From: Allopseudospirillum japonicum
GTDB lineage: Bacteria; Pseudomonadota; Gammaproteobacteria; Pseudomonadales; Halomonadaceae
Length of the DNA: 64,000 bases
NCBI RefSeq assembly: GCF_900108915.1
Contig: NZ_FNYH01000007.1
Coordinates: forward strand, 62,001-126,000
Direction of reading: 5' to 3'
Shown here: piece by piece, positions 26,752 through 36,017 of the stretch
Position numbering within the stretch: the stretch's first letter is position 1
Layout of the letters: each line of letters starts with the position of its first letter
The notes under the pieces: model-generated
The model's input: the letters and a program-made list of their open reading frames with translations, nothing else
Databases searched by the model: none
Told to the model about the DNA's origin: nothing
Program-made: the position numbers and the translations under genes

Positions 26752-28130
26752 GCGAACTGATCGAATCAGAACGCACCAAAACCCCTGGGGTGCGTCCCCC
26801 CGCTACTGAGCAGACTCCCCTGCTAGACACCCAAATTCCCCTGCCGCTGGATGATAAAAAATACCGGCGCTTAGGGATGATGGTGCTGTTATTGGGCTTT
26901 GGTTTATTTGGTGCTTGGGCCGCTTTAGCTAAACTCTCCAGCGCGATTGTGGCCCCTGGGATTGTCTCCGCCGAATCCTACAAAAAAACCGTCCAGCATT
27001 TAGAGGGCGGCATAGTGGCAGATCTCTTGGTGAAAGATGGCGATCATGTCAACCAAGGGGATTTATTGGTTCGTTTGGATAACACCCAACCGCTGGCGCA
27101 ACTGGATATTGCCCGTTCCCAATACCGGATTGCGCGCGCGCGTGAGGCACGTTTGATTGCCGAACAAACCGAAAGCGAGCTGACCTTCCCGCAGGAATTG
27201 CTAGATCTAGAACAAGATCACCAAGCCATCAAAGAAGTGCTGGCTGTCCAAAGGCAACTTTTCCAAGTACGGCGCGCCTCCCTCAATAACGAGCTGGACG
27301 CCATGCAAAAACGGGTCGGCCAAATTGACGAGCAAATCCGTGGCCTGCAAAGCGCCATCCGTACCAATCAGCAACGCATTGCCTCCCTGACAGCCGAAGC
27401 CGACGACTTCCGTACCCTGTACCGCGAAGGTCTCGGGGACAACCAAAGAATCCGTGAGCTAGAACGCGCCATCTTGCAATACCAAGGGGAAATCGCCAGC
27501 CGAGAATCCGAAATCGCCCGCTTGCGTATCCAAGCCAGTGAAAGCGAACTCCAAGTGATCGTGCGTAAGCAAGCCTTCCAACAAGAAGTCGCCGAACGCC
27601 TGCGCGAAGTTCAAACCCAGGTTGCCGATTACCAAGAAAGACTCCGCGCCCTAGAAGATACGGTGGCCCGTACAGAAATCCGTGCCCCGGTCAGTGGGGC
27701 GATTGTCGGTATGGAAATTCACACCCTGGGTGGCGTGATTGCCCCTGGGCGGCCCATTTTAAGTATCGTGCCGCGCAATGATGATTTTGTGATTGAAACC
27801 CGCGTCAATCCGGCAGATATCGACAGTGTGTATCTGGGACAAGAAGCCAACATTCGCTTTAGCGCCTTTAACCAACGCCTGACCAAGGTGATCGAAGGGG
27901 AAGTGATTCATGTTTCTGCCGATCGCTTAGTGGATCAAGCCACTGGGATGCCCTATTACCAGGTGCGCGTGCGCGTGACTGAGCAAGGCCGCAAAGATAT
28001 GAACGAAAATATGCAACTGCTTTCTGGGATGCCGGCGGAAGTCATGCTCAACACAGGCGAACGCACCCTGGTGCGCTATCTAGCCAAACCGCTAGAAGAC
28101 ACCTTTGCGCGCGCGCTTAAAGAAGAATAA
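26748..28130 (+). CDS. Type I secretion periplasmic adaptor (HlyD/PrtE family)
   Basis: 460 residues. One N-terminal membrane helix (MMVLLLGFGLFGAWAALAKL, about residues 44-63), lipoyl-like half motif SYKKTVQHLEGGIVADLLVK near 83, a long helical hairpin (about 115-300), second lipoyl half (ETRAPVSG type: TEIRAPVSGAIVGMEIHT) and a C-terminal beta-barrel with YYQVRVRV. It links the ABC permease to the outer membrane channel. Overlaps the upstream ATPase gene by 4 nt. Confidence 0.94.
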   Translation: MSELIESERTKTPGVRPPATEQTPLLDTQIPLPLDDKKYRRLGMMVLLLGFGLFGAWAALAKLSSAIVAPGIVSAESYKKTVQHLEGGIVADLLVKDGDHVNQGDLLVRLDNTQPLAQLDIARSQYRIARAREARLIAEQTESELTFPQELLDLEQDHQAIKEVLAVQRQLFQVRRASLNNELDAMQKRVGQIDEQIRGLQSAIRTNQQRIASLTAEADDFRTLYREGLGDNQRIRELERAILQYQGEIASRESEIARLRIQASESELQVIVRKQAFQQEVAERLREVQTQVADYQERLRALEDTVARTEIRAPVSGAIVGMEIHTLGGVIAPGRPILSIVPRNDDFVIETRVNPADIDSVYLGQEANIRFSAFNQRLTKVIEGEVIHVSADRLVDQATGMPYYQVRVRVTEQGRKDMNENMQLLSGMPAEVMLNTGERTLVRYLAKPLEDTFARALKEE

Positions 28131-28150
28131 CGGAAAGAAAGCCCCAGTCT

Positions 28151-29638
28151 ATGCCACAGGAAGCTTGCCCCATGTTTGCCACACCCAAGACCCCAGCGGC
28201 CGCCTTGCGGCCTCTTGTGATCGCCTTGATTGCCAGCCTTGCCAGCCCCAGTTGGGCACAAACCGGCCAGGGTGCGCCTGTTAACTCGTCGATAAATCGC
28301 CCCAGCGCCCAGGCTTTGGTGTTAACACCTGCGCCCACGCTCACGCAGATCTACCGAGAAGCCAGCGCCTATGATGCAGAAATTGAAGTTGCGCGCGCCA
28401 ACCAAGCGGCAGAAATCGCCGAGCGTCCCAAAGCCCGTGCCGCTTTACTGCCGGATGTGCGTGTCAACACAGGGTACTCGTATGAAGATTCCGACAATAT
28501 TTATACGGACCCAGACAGTGGGTATTATGATGCCAAAATGGAACGTTCCAGTGGGCAAATCGCTAGCCACTATGTGCAGGTGAGTCTCACCCAACCCTTG
28601 TTTAGCATGGAGCGTTGGCAAAGGTACCAAAAGGCCGAATACATCGCCTCCGCTGCGGATTATAAACTGGCGCTGGCCGAGCAAACCCTGGCGCTGAAAA
28701 GTGCTGAAATCTGGCTCGCGGCTTTGTTGGCACAGCAAAAAGTCCGCCTGATGACGCAAAAAGTCGAAGCCTTGACCCTGCAATATCAACAAGCGACCCG
28801 TGCGTTTGAATTGGGCGTCGGCGATAGAATCAACAAGCTGGAAGCCCAATCGCGTTTAGATTTAGCCCGCGCCGAGCAAGTGCAAGCGGATAATGATCTG
28901 ACCTTAGCGCGCGCCGATTTGCAACGCCTCACCGGCCGCGAACAAAGCCTACCGGATTTACCCATTCCTGATGGCAGCCAATACCCCTTACCCCAAGCCT
29001 TACCGGATGCCAATCACTGGCTTGAACAAGCCCCGCACAACCTGAATGTGCGCTTGGCCAATACCTATATTCGTGCCGCCGAACGTGAAGTCAAAGTGCA
29101 ACAAAGCCAATATTGGCCTGAGGTCAACCTCCGCTTAAGTTGGACGGACCGCAGTGCCGACGATGAATTGCGCGAACGCACAGATGCGGTGGCCTCGGTG
29201 GAACTCAGCCTGCCTTTATATCAAGGTGGCCACACCCAAGCCAGTAGCCAACAAGCGCGCCACCGCCTCACCAGTGAGCAAGCCCGCCATCGCCAAGAAC
29301 TCAACAATGCCGAGCAAGCGATTCGTAAGCATGTCGCGGGTGTACAAGGGGATGTCAAACGCCTGCACGCCCTGCAGCAATCTCTCCGTTCCAGCCAAGC
29401 CTATTTAGAAGCCGCCGAACAAGGGAACCGCCTCGGTCTGCGTGATCTTGTGGATGTCCTCGATGCGCGCGCGCGCCTGATTGATATCCAAATCCAGCAT
29501 GTGGAAGGTCTGCACCGCTATCTACTCAACCGCCTACAATTGCAAGCCGCGGTTGGCAACTTACAAGGCAAGGATTTGCAACTGGTGGATTTGATTTTTG
29601 CAGGCCAAACCCCGCCTGCGGAGTCCAGCCGAACCTAA
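28151..29638 (+). CDS. TolC-family outer membrane channel of the type I secretion system
   Basis: 495 residues. Signal peptide near the N-terminus ending about SPSWAQ; two OEP repeats with TLTQIYREASAYDAEIEVARA near residue 62 and YWPEVNLRLSW in the second half, each followed by long helices. The start ATG 28151 gives MPQEACPMFATPK; ATG 28172 would give a more typical signal peptide and is a fair alternative. It begins 20 nt after the adaptor gene and completes the three-part secretion machine. No secreted RTX substrate is seen in the window. Confidence 0.92.
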   Translation: MPQEACPMFATPKTPAAALRPLVIALIASLASPSWAQTGQGAPVNSSINRPSAQALVLTPAPTLTQIYREASAYDAEIEVARANQAAEIAERPKARAALLPDVRVNTGYSYEDSDNIYTDPDSGYYDAKMERSSGQIASHYVQVSLTQPLFSMERWQRYQKAEYIASAADYKLALAEQTLALKSAEIWLAALLAQQKVRLMTQKVEALTLQYQQATRAFELGVGDRINKLEAQSRLDLARAEQVQADNDLTLARADLQRLTGREQSLPDLPIPDGSQYPLPQALPDANHWLEQAPHNLNVRLANTYIRAAEREVKVQQSQYWPEVNLRLSWTDRSADDELRERTDAVASVELSLPLYQGGHTQASSQQARHRLTSEQARHRQELNNAEQAIRKHVAGVQGDVKRLHALQQSLRSSQAYLEAAEQGNRLGLRDLVDVLDARARLIDIQIQHVEGLHRYLLNRLQLQAAVGNLQGKDLQLVDLIFAGQTPPAESSRT

Positions 29639-29652
29639 GGTGTGAGGTCTGA

Positions 29653-31077
29653 TTGGTGAAGATCACAGAAACCGGCCCTTTGGATTGGCTCGCCCATAGC
29701 ACCCGCCTGCTGGATCTGGCCCTCAGCTTAGCCGCCGCTTGGCTGGCTTGGTGGCTAGCAGAATCCTTCACTTGGTTAGCCCCTGCCACCGAGTTCAGCA
29801 AGCATGCCTTGATCAGCCTAGGTGCCAGTGTGCTCCTGGTCTGGGTCGGCGGCTTATGTGGTTTATATCGCTCATGGCGTGGTCGCAGCCTGACCAGCCT
29901 GGTCGGTCAAGTCATGCTTGCTTGGTTACTGACCCTTGCGCTTTTGGTGGCCAGCGCCTTTTTGATCCAAGAAATGCACGCCCTGCCGCGTGCTTGGGCC
30001 TTAATCTGGTGCGCCTTGGGACTTGTCTTCGCGGTCAGCAGCCGTATCCTGGTGTATAAACTTTTGCGCCTAGTACGCGCCCAAGGCTGGAACCTGAAAC
30101 CCGTGCTTGTGATCGGCACCCCGGCAGCCATTGATACACTGCACACCCGTCTGCAGGCCCAACCCGATGCCGGCTTTTGCCTTGGCGCGCAAGTGATTTT
30201 TCCATCCACAGAAACATCCACAGAGACACCGCTAGATGCGCCCACAGAAAGCACCCGCTTGCAGACGCAAATCCAACAAGCCCTGCAAGCCGGTTGTCGC
30301 GAAATCTGGATTGCCCTGCCCCTAAGCTATGGGGCACAAGTGCGCCAACTGCTGGATCAACTGGCGCATGTTTTGGTGGATATTCGCTATATTCCGGATC
30401 TTTCCGATGTGCGCTTACTCAACCATAGCGTTTCCCAAGTGGCGGGGATTTATACCCTGGATCTCAACCGCAGCCCCCTGGATGGCGCGGCGCGCTGGAT
30501 CAAAGCCCTCGAAGATCGCTGTTTAGGTTTAGTGTTTTTTCTGATCAGCCTCCCGGTGATGCTGTGTATTGCCTGTGCCATCAAACTCACCAGCCAAGGC
30601 CCGATTTTATTTAAGCAATACCGCACCGGATTAGATGGCCGTGATTTTAAAATCTATAAATTTCGTACCATGCGCCTGCATCAAGAAGCCCAAGGCCAGT
30701 TGACCCAAGCCTATCAAGGGGACCCCAGAATCACCCGCCTCGGGGCGCTACTGCGGCGGACGAGCTTGGATGAGCTGCCGCAGTTTTTTAATGTCCTGCA
30801 AGGGCGCATGTCGATTGTCGGGCCGCGTCCCCACGCACTGGAACATAACGAGTATTACAAGGATTTAATCGAAGCCTATATGCAGCGCCACCGCATCAAA
30901 CCCGGCATTACCGGTTGGGCGCAAGTCAATGGCTTACGCGGGGAAACCCAAGATCTGCAACAAATGCAACAACGGATCGAATACGACCTTTTTTATATTG
31001 ATCATTGGTCACTGGGGTTCGATTTAAAAATTATCGCCCTGACCTTGGTGAAAGGCTTTTATAACCGCGCCCCTTAA
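29653..31077 (+). CDS. Undecaprenyl-phosphate sugar-1-phosphate transferase (WcaJ/WbaP-type polyprenyl glycosylphosphotransferase)
   Basis: 474 residues. Four N-terminal helices, a CoA-binding-like soluble domain (PVLVIGTPAAIDTLHTRL, about residues 150-260), a fifth hydrophobic segment (CLGLVFFLISLPVMLCIACAI) and the catalytic Bac_transf domain with GPILFKQYRTGLDGRDFKIY, KFRTM, RRTSLDELPQFFNVL and KPGITGWAQVNGLRG. Starts exopolysaccharide repeat-unit assembly on undecaprenyl phosphate in the inner membrane. TTG 29653 or GTG 29656 may be the start; GAGG lies 5-8 nt upstream. It follows the TolC gene by 14 nt, so secretion and polysaccharide genes look co-transcribed. Confidence 0.93.
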   Translation: MVKITETGPLDWLAHSTRLLDLALSLAAAWLAWWLAESFTWLAPATEFSKHALISLGASVLLVWVGGLCGLYRSWRGRSLTSLVGQVMLAWLLTLALLVASAFLIQEMHALPRAWALIWCALGLVFAVSSRILVYKLLRLVRAQGWNLKPVLVIGTPAAIDTLHTRLQAQPDAGFCLGAQVIFPSTETSTETPLDAPTESTRLQTQIQQALQAGCREIWIALPLSYGAQVRQLLDQLAHVLVDIRYIPDLSDVRLLNHSVSQVAGIYTLDLNRSPLDGAARWIKALEDRCLGLVFFLISLPVMLCIACAIKLTSQGPILFKQYRTGLDGRDFKIYKFRTMRLHQEAQGQLTQAYQGDPRITRLGALLRRTSLDELPQFFNVLQGRMSIVGPRPHALEHNEYYKDLIEAYMQRHRIKPGITGWAQVNGLRGETQDLQQMQQRIEYDLFYIDHWSLGFDLKIIALTLVKGFYNRAP

Positions 31078-31179
31078 CGGGCTTTGTTTTGGTGTGGACA
31101 CAAACCAGTGCGTCTTTTGGTCACTCACTGGCATCCGTACTGATTTTGGCAAGCGATTTTTGCAAGCAAGGAGTTTTGT

Positions 31180-32637
31180 GTGATTACCCCTGTGATTCTT
31201 TCCGGTGGTGTAGGCAGCCGCTTATGGCCGGTCTCGCGTGAGCATCATCCCAAACAATTTTTAAACCTCACAGATGCACACGCCTCCATGCTACAACAAA
31301 CCCTGTTACGCCTTCAGGGGCTGGATACGGGGATCCAAGCGCCTATCCTGGTCTGCAACCAAGACCACAGGTTTTTAGTGGCCGAGCAAATCCAACAACT
31401 GGGCCAGCAGGCGCGTGCCATTTTGCTCGAACCTTGTGGACGTAATACCGCCCCCGCAGTCGCGCAAGCGGCTTTGCACTTATTGCATCAGGGCGAAGAT
31501 CCTTTAATGCTGGTATTGCCTGCCGATCATGTGATTCAGGATACCGCCGCCTTTGTTGCGCAAATCGCACAAGCCAGCACCGCCGCCGCCCAAGGGGCTT
31601 TAGTCACCCTAGGGATTGTGCCCACCTGCGCCCATACAGGGTATGGCTATATCCAACGTGGCAAGGCGCGTGCTGATGGGGGCTTTGCTATTGCCCGCTT
31701 TGTCGAAAAACCCCCGCAAGCGCAAGCGCAAGCCTATGTGGATGCCGGCGATTATTATTGGAATAGCGGCATGTTTTTAATGCGTGCCTCCCGCTATTTA
31801 GAAGAACTCGAAACCCATGCCCCCGCGCTCTTGGAGGCTTGCAAAATCGCCTACCAAGGCGCGCAACAGGATTTAGATTTTCTGCGTTTGCCCGCGCAAG
31901 CCTTTGCCGCCTGCCCTGCGGATTCGATTGATTATGCCGTGATGGAACACACCCAAGCCGGCGTGGTGTTTCCTTTGCAGGCCGGTTGGAGTGATGTAGG
32001 CGCTTGGGATGCTTTATGGGAGGTGATGCAAGCAGGCCAAGCCCAAGGCGTGTACACCCACGGGGATGTGCTCACCCATAACACCCGCAATGCCTATGTG
32101 TATAGCAGCGCGCGCCTGGTGGCCACGGTCGGGATGCAAGATGTGATTGTGGTGGAAACCGATGATGCGGTTTTGGTGGCGCATAAAGACCAAACCCAGG
32201 ACGTGAAACACATTGTCCAGCAACTCAAACAAGCCCAGCGCCCCGAATGCGAAACCCATCAAAGGGTGTACCGCCCTTGGGGCTATTATCAAACCCTGGT
32301 GCATGGAGAAGGGTTTCAGGTCAAGCAAATCGTGGTCAACCCAGGGCAAAGCCTCTCGTTACAGATGCATTATCATCGCGCCGAACATTGGGTGATTGTG
32401 CAAGGGACTGCCCGTGTGCTTACCGCAAGTGCCACAGATCCGCAGAGGCTAGAAAGCACTTTATTATCTGAGGATGAATCCACCTATATTTCTTTAGGGA
32501 CTGTCCATCGCTTAGAAAACCCCGGGGTGATTCCGCTCAAGCTGATTGAAGTGCAAACCGGTACCTATCTTGGCGAAGACGATATTGTGCGTTTTGAAGA
32601 CCAATACGGTCGTCAGGAGACGGTCCCTCATGCCTGA
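31180..32637 (+). CDS. manC: Mannose-1-phosphate guanylyltransferase / mannose-6-phosphate isomerase
   Basis: 485 residues, GTG start with AAGGAG 6 nt before. N-terminal nucleotidyltransferase with LSGGVGSRLWPVSREHHPKQ at residues 8-27, NTAPAVAQAA and VEKPPQAQA; C-terminal type II phosphomannose isomerase cupin with PWGYYQTLVHGEGFQVKQI and MHYHRAEHWVIVQGTA. Makes GDP-mannose, a sugar donor for the polysaccharide. ManC/AlgA/XanB type. Confidence 0.95.
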   Translation: MITPVILSGGVGSRLWPVSREHHPKQFLNLTDAHASMLQQTLLRLQGLDTGIQAPILVCNQDHRFLVAEQIQQLGQQARAILLEPCGRNTAPAVAQAALHLLHQGEDPLMLVLPADHVIQDTAAFVAQIAQASTAAAQGALVTLGIVPTCAHTGYGYIQRGKARADGGFAIARFVEKPPQAQAQAYVDAGDYYWNSGMFLMRASRYLEELETHAPALLEACKIAYQGAQQDLDFLRLPAQAFAACPADSIDYAVMEHTQAGVVFPLQAGWSDVGAWDALWEVMQAGQAQGVYTHGDVLTHNTRNAYVYSSARLVATVGMQDVIVVETDDAVLVAHKDQTQDVKHIVQQLKQAQRPECETHQRVYRPWGYYQTLVHGEGFQVKQIVVNPGQSLSLQMHYHRAEHWVIVQGTARVLTASATDPQRLESTLLSEDESTYISLGTVHRLENPGVIPLKLIEVQTGTYLGEDDIVRFEDQYGRQETVPHA

Positions 32638-33841
32638 GTCTATGCCGTCCCCCCTGTCTACCACCAAGGTGATCATCAATCTGGATCCCTTAATGAACCC
32701 TTTAACCGGCATCGGCCACTATACCCGTGAGTTATTGGCGCAGGTGTTGGCGCATCCAGAGATTGAAGGCACCCATTTTAAGTTGAGCGGCTTTGCCGGC
32801 CATCGTCAGTATACGCAAGCGCAACTCGCTGATCTGGTGACCGCCACACAAGCGGCAACCTCCGCAGGCCAACGCCCTGGATGGCAGCAACAAGTCCGCA
32901 CCTGGATCAAAAAAATCCCCGGCAGCCAATCCAGTTATCAGCGTTGGTTAGCTTGGCAAAGTCAGCAGGCATTACAGAAAGCCGATCTGTATTGGGAACC
33001 GAATTTTATCCCCGTCAGCCTGACACGTCCTTTTGTGCCTGTGGTGTATGATCTGGCGTACCTGCGTTATCCCGAGTTGATCCACCCCAGTAATTTGCAG
33101 CGCTTGCAGCAGCAATTACCCCAAGCTTTACAACAAGCCCGTCGGGTGCAGACGATCTCGGAATTTACTCGGCAGGAGTTAATCCAAGCCTTTGATTTAC
33201 CACCAGAAAAAATTGATATTATTTATCCCGCCGTCAGTGCTGCCTTCCAGCCGTTAACCCCAGAAGCGCGCACCGCGATCAGTGCCCGTTATGCCTTGCC
33301 AAAGCAGTATGTGCTGGCTTTGGGCACTTTAGAACCGCGTAAGAATCTCAGTCATTTAGTGCGCGCCTATCAGGCCTTACCCGAAGCCTTGCAACACGCC
33401 TATCCCTTGGTGATTGTCGGTGGTAAAGGCTGGCAAGATAGCCATTTGTTGGCGGATATCCAAGCTTTGGAAGCACGCGGGCGCGCACGTCGTTTAGGTT
33501 ATGTGCCTCAAGCCGATTTGCCACAAGTGTTGGGCGCGGCCAGTGTGTTGGCGTATGTCTCTTGTTATGAAGGGTTTGGGATGCCGATTTTAGAAGCCAT
33601 GGCCTCTGGGGTGCCTGTACTGACCGCCAATACCAGTGCTATGCCTGAGGTCGCCGCGCACGCCGCGCATTGGGTGGACCCTTTTTCTATCACTGAGATC
33701 ACCCAAGGCTTGCGCGGGTTACTGGAAGATGCATCCGCCCGCGCGCAATTGCGCCACGCCGGCTTAGCCCGTGCCGCTGATTTCCATTGGGCACAATCGG
33801 CGCAGGCGTTAAAAGAAAGTTGGCAAAATGCCCTCAGTTGA
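32630..33841 (+). CDS. GT1/GT4-type glycosyltransferase (mannosyltransferase-like)
   Basis: About 403 residues from ATG 32630, overlapping the manC stop by 8 nt. GT-B fold: N-terminal GIGHYTRELLAQV, then VVYDLAYLRYPELI, and donor domain with LALGTLEPRKNLSHLVRAY, LGYVPQADLPQVLGAA and the E-x7-E motif in SCYEGFGMPILEAMASGVPV. Likely uses GDP-mannose, given that manC is adjacent. No polymerase or flippase genes follow, so the locus is a partial polysaccharide cluster. Confidence 0.92.
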   Translation: MPESMPSPLSTTKVIINLDPLMNPLTGIGHYTRELLAQVLAHPEIEGTHFKLSGFAGHRQYTQAQLADLVTATQAATSAGQRPGWQQQVRTWIKKIPGSQSSYQRWLAWQSQQALQKADLYWEPNFIPVSLTRPFVPVVYDLAYLRYPELIHPSNLQRLQQQLPQALQQARRVQTISEFTRQELIQAFDLPPEKIDIIYPAVSAAFQPLTPEARTAISARYALPKQYVLALGTLEPRKNLSHLVRAYQALPEALQHAYPLVIVGGKGWQDSHLLADIQALEARGRARRLGYVPQADLPQVLGAASVLAYVSCYEGFGMPILEAMASGVPVLTANTSAMPEVAAHAAHWVDPFSITEITQGLRGLLEDASARAQLRHAGLARAADFHWAQSAQALKESWQNALS

Positions 33842-33937
33842 AATAAACCCTTTAAGACACTTTTTCCAGCGGAAACGAGTCTAAAAAAAGGCGGTGAGGT
33901 GCGGGGTTTTTCGATGGGTTTAAGGGTCCTTTTTTTC

Positions 33938-33961
33938 ATCTTACCCCAGATCTTACCCCAA
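33938..33961. repeat. Two tandem 12-nt repeats ATCTTACCCCA(G/A)
   Basis: In the 179-nt gap before lspA: ATCTTACCCCAG directly followed by ATCTTACCCCAA, followed by an A-run and a C-rich stretch. No gene on either strand is convincing here. Confidence 0.6.
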
Positions 33962-34020
33962 AAAAGCCCCCCGCCGCGCAACACAACAGGGGATGCAAAA
34001 CCGCCTGATCAAGGAGATGT

Positions 34021-34548
34021 ATGTTAAAACAAAAAATCTGCGGGCAGCTCGCTTGGGTGTGGTTATCGCTTGGCGTCTTTGCTTTGGATTGGCTCACCAA
34101 AACCTGGATCAGCCAAAACCTCGCCTATGGTGAACTCTGGCCCATCACGCCTTTTCTTGATTTCACCTTGCTGCATAACACAGGCGCCGCCTTCAGTTTT
34201 TTAGCCGATCAAAGCGGTTGGCAACGCTGGTTTTTTATTGGCATTGCCTGCCTGACTATCGTCATTTTATTGGTCTGGTTGGCGCGCCTATCCAAGCAAG
34301 ACACCCTGGTCGCTATCGCTTTGGCTTTGATTCTCGGCGGCGCCCTTGGCAATGTGTATGATCGTTGGTTGCTGGGGTATGTGGTGGATTTTATCGCCCT
34401 GCACTGGCAACAAAAGTATTTCCCCGCCTTTAATGTGGCCGATATGGCCATTAGCCTAGGCGCTCTTATGATGGCTTATGATGCTTTATGGCCGAAAACC
34501 TCAGTCGCATCCTCGCGCGCATCCTCAACTCAGGAGACCCCCCCATGA
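34021..34548 (+). CDS. lspA: Lipoprotein signal peptidase (signal peptidase II)
   Basis: 175 residues, four membrane helices. Catalytic aspartates lie in the conserved boxes LGNVYDRW (near residue 117) and FNVADMAIS (near 140); the box NTGAAFSFL is also present. Cleaves diacylglyceryl-modified prolipoproteins in the inner membrane. Overlaps the fkpB start by 4 nt (ATGA) as part of the lspA-fkpB-ispH operon known in other Gammaproteobacteria. Confidence 0.95.
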   Translation: MLKQKICGQLAWVWLSLGVFALDWLTKTWISQNLAYGELWPITPFLDFTLLHNTGAAFSFLADQSGWQRWFFIGIACLTIVILLVWLARLSKQDTLVAIALALILGGALGNVYDRWLLGYVVDFIALHWQQKYFPAFNVADMAISLGALMMAYDALWPKTSVASSRASSTQETPP

Positions 34549-34985
34549 CACAAGCCTTAATCCAAACCGGCAGCCGAGTGTGTTTACATTTCGCGCTGGA
34601 ATTAGAAGACGGCCAGGTGATAGATTCCACCTTTGCACAGGCGCAAGCCCCCACCTTGGTGATCGGGGATGGCAACTTGCCGCCAAGTTTTGAGACCTGC
34701 TTAGAAGGCATGGGCGCCGGTCAAGAAGCCACCTATACCTTGCCACCAGAACAAGCCTTTGGGCAGCATAACCCCAGCAATGTGCAGCGTTTTGCGAAAG
34801 ACCAATTTGCAGGACAGGATTTAGAAAGAGGTCTGGTGCTTTCCTTTACGGATGCCAGCGGTAGCGAGTTACCCGGGGTGGTCGCGCAGATTCAAGAAAA
34901 AAGTGTGCTGATTGATTTTAATCACCCCTTGGCGGGGCGGACTTTGATTTTTAAAGTAAAGATTTTGCATGTGGAGGCGCCCTAA
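34545..34985 (+). CDS. fkpB: FKBP-type peptidyl-prolyl isomerase, SlpA/FkpB type
   Basis: 146 residues from ATG 34545. FKBP segments [31 protein letters not shown] and [10 protein letters not shown], then the inserted IF loop and a C-terminal [17 protein letters not shown], all typical of SlpA/FkpB. Cytoplasmic isomerase and chaperone. Its last base overlaps the ispH start. Confidence 0.94.
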   Translation: MTQALIQTGSRVCLHFALELEDGQVIDSTFAQAQAPTLVIGDGNLPPSFETCLEGMGAGQEATYTLPPEQAFGQHNPSNVQRFAKDQFAGQDLERGLVLSFTDASGSELPGVVAQIQEKSVLIDFNHPLAGRTLIFKVKILHVEAP

Positions 34986-35962
34986 TGCCAAAGGATCAAG
35001 CCGCCGCAGGCGCCCAGATCTTGTTAGCGAATCCACGGGGATTTTGCGCTGGTGTGGATCGCGCCATTGAAATTGTCAACCGTGCTTTGGATGTGTTCGG
35101 CCCACCCATTTATGTCCGTCATGAGGTGGTCCATAATCGATTTGTGGTCGAAAGCCTGAAAGCCCGGGGGGCGCATTTTGTTGATGAACTGGACGAAGTG
35201 CCTGATCAGGCGATTGTGATTTTCTCCGCCCACGGGGTCTCCCAACAGGTACAAGCCGAAGCTGAACGCCGCCGCTTGCAGGTGTTTGATGCCACTTGCC
35301 CCCTAGTCACTAAGGTGCATATGGAAGTGCTGCGTTATAGCCAGCAAGCCTATGATTGCATCCTGATTGGCCATGCAGGGCATCCAGAGGTGGAAGGCAC
35401 TATGGGGCGTTATGATCCGCAAGCCGGGGGGCGCATTGATTTGATTGAAACCGTGGAGGATGTGCAAAGGCTCAAGCCTAGACATCAACACGGCTTAGCC
35501 TATGTCACCCAAACGACCTTATCTGTGGATGATACCGCTCAGGTGATCCAAGCCCTGCGTGATCGCTTCCCGCAGATTGAAGGCCCACGGAAAGATGATA
35601 TTTGTTATGCCACGCAAAACCGCCAAGATGCAGTGAAGCAGTTAGCACAACAAGCGGATGTGGTTTTGGTGGTCGGTAGCCCAAACAGTTCTAACTCCAA
35701 CCGGTTGCGTGAGTTGGCACAGCGTATGGGGACCCGTGCTTATTTGATTGATGGCGCGCAGGATTTATTACCCGAGTGGTTGGAGCAGGTGGCCTGTATT
35801 GGGATTACCGCTGGTGCGTCTGCGCCCGAAATCTTGGTCAAGGATGTGATTGAACGCTTAGTGGCTTGGGGCGCACAAGCACCGCAAGAGCTGGTCGGTC
35901 GCCAAGAAAATATCACCTTCTCCATGCCGAAAGCATTAAGGATTCCGACACAGGCGGTTTAG
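34985..35962 (+). CDS. ispH: 4-hydroxy-3-methylbut-2-enyl diphosphate reductase
   Basis: 325 residues. Last step of the MEP isoprenoid pathway. The three cysteines that bind the iron-sulfur cluster are in [11 protein letters not shown] (about residue 21), [11 protein letters not shown] (about 105) and [11 protein letters not shown] (about 206). [10 protein letters not shown] substrate loop present. Third gene of lspA-fkpB-ispH. Confidence 0.97.
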   Translation: MPKDQAAAGAQILLANPRGFCAGVDRAIEIVNRALDVFGPPIYVRHEVVHNRFVVESLKARGAHFVDELDEVPDQAIVIFSAHGVSQQVQAEAERRRLQVFDATCPLVTKVHMEVLRYSQQAYDCILIGHAGHPEVEGTMGRYDPQAGGRIDLIETVEDVQRLKPRHQHGLAYVTQTTLSVDDTAQVIQALRDRFPQIEGPRKDDICYATQNRQDAVKQLAQQADVVLVVGSPNSSNSNRLRELAQRMGTRAYLIDGAQDLLPEWLEQVACIGITAGASAPEILVKDVIERLVAWGAQAPQELVGRQENITFSMPKALRIPTQAV

Positions 35963-36017
35963 GTGTCGAGAGAGCGCAAGTGGTTTTTATTGAATAAAGC
36001 AACAAGGATCTTTTTGC

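Noticed and set aside
29739-30428. Several alternative frames inside the sugar-phosphate transferase gene
   Set aside because: Shadows of a high-GC coding region with full domain matches in the main frame.
33565-33984. Minus-strand 139-residue frame beneath the glycosyltransferase gene
   Set aside because: It is antisense to a clear glycosyltransferase coding region and its sequence has low complexity.
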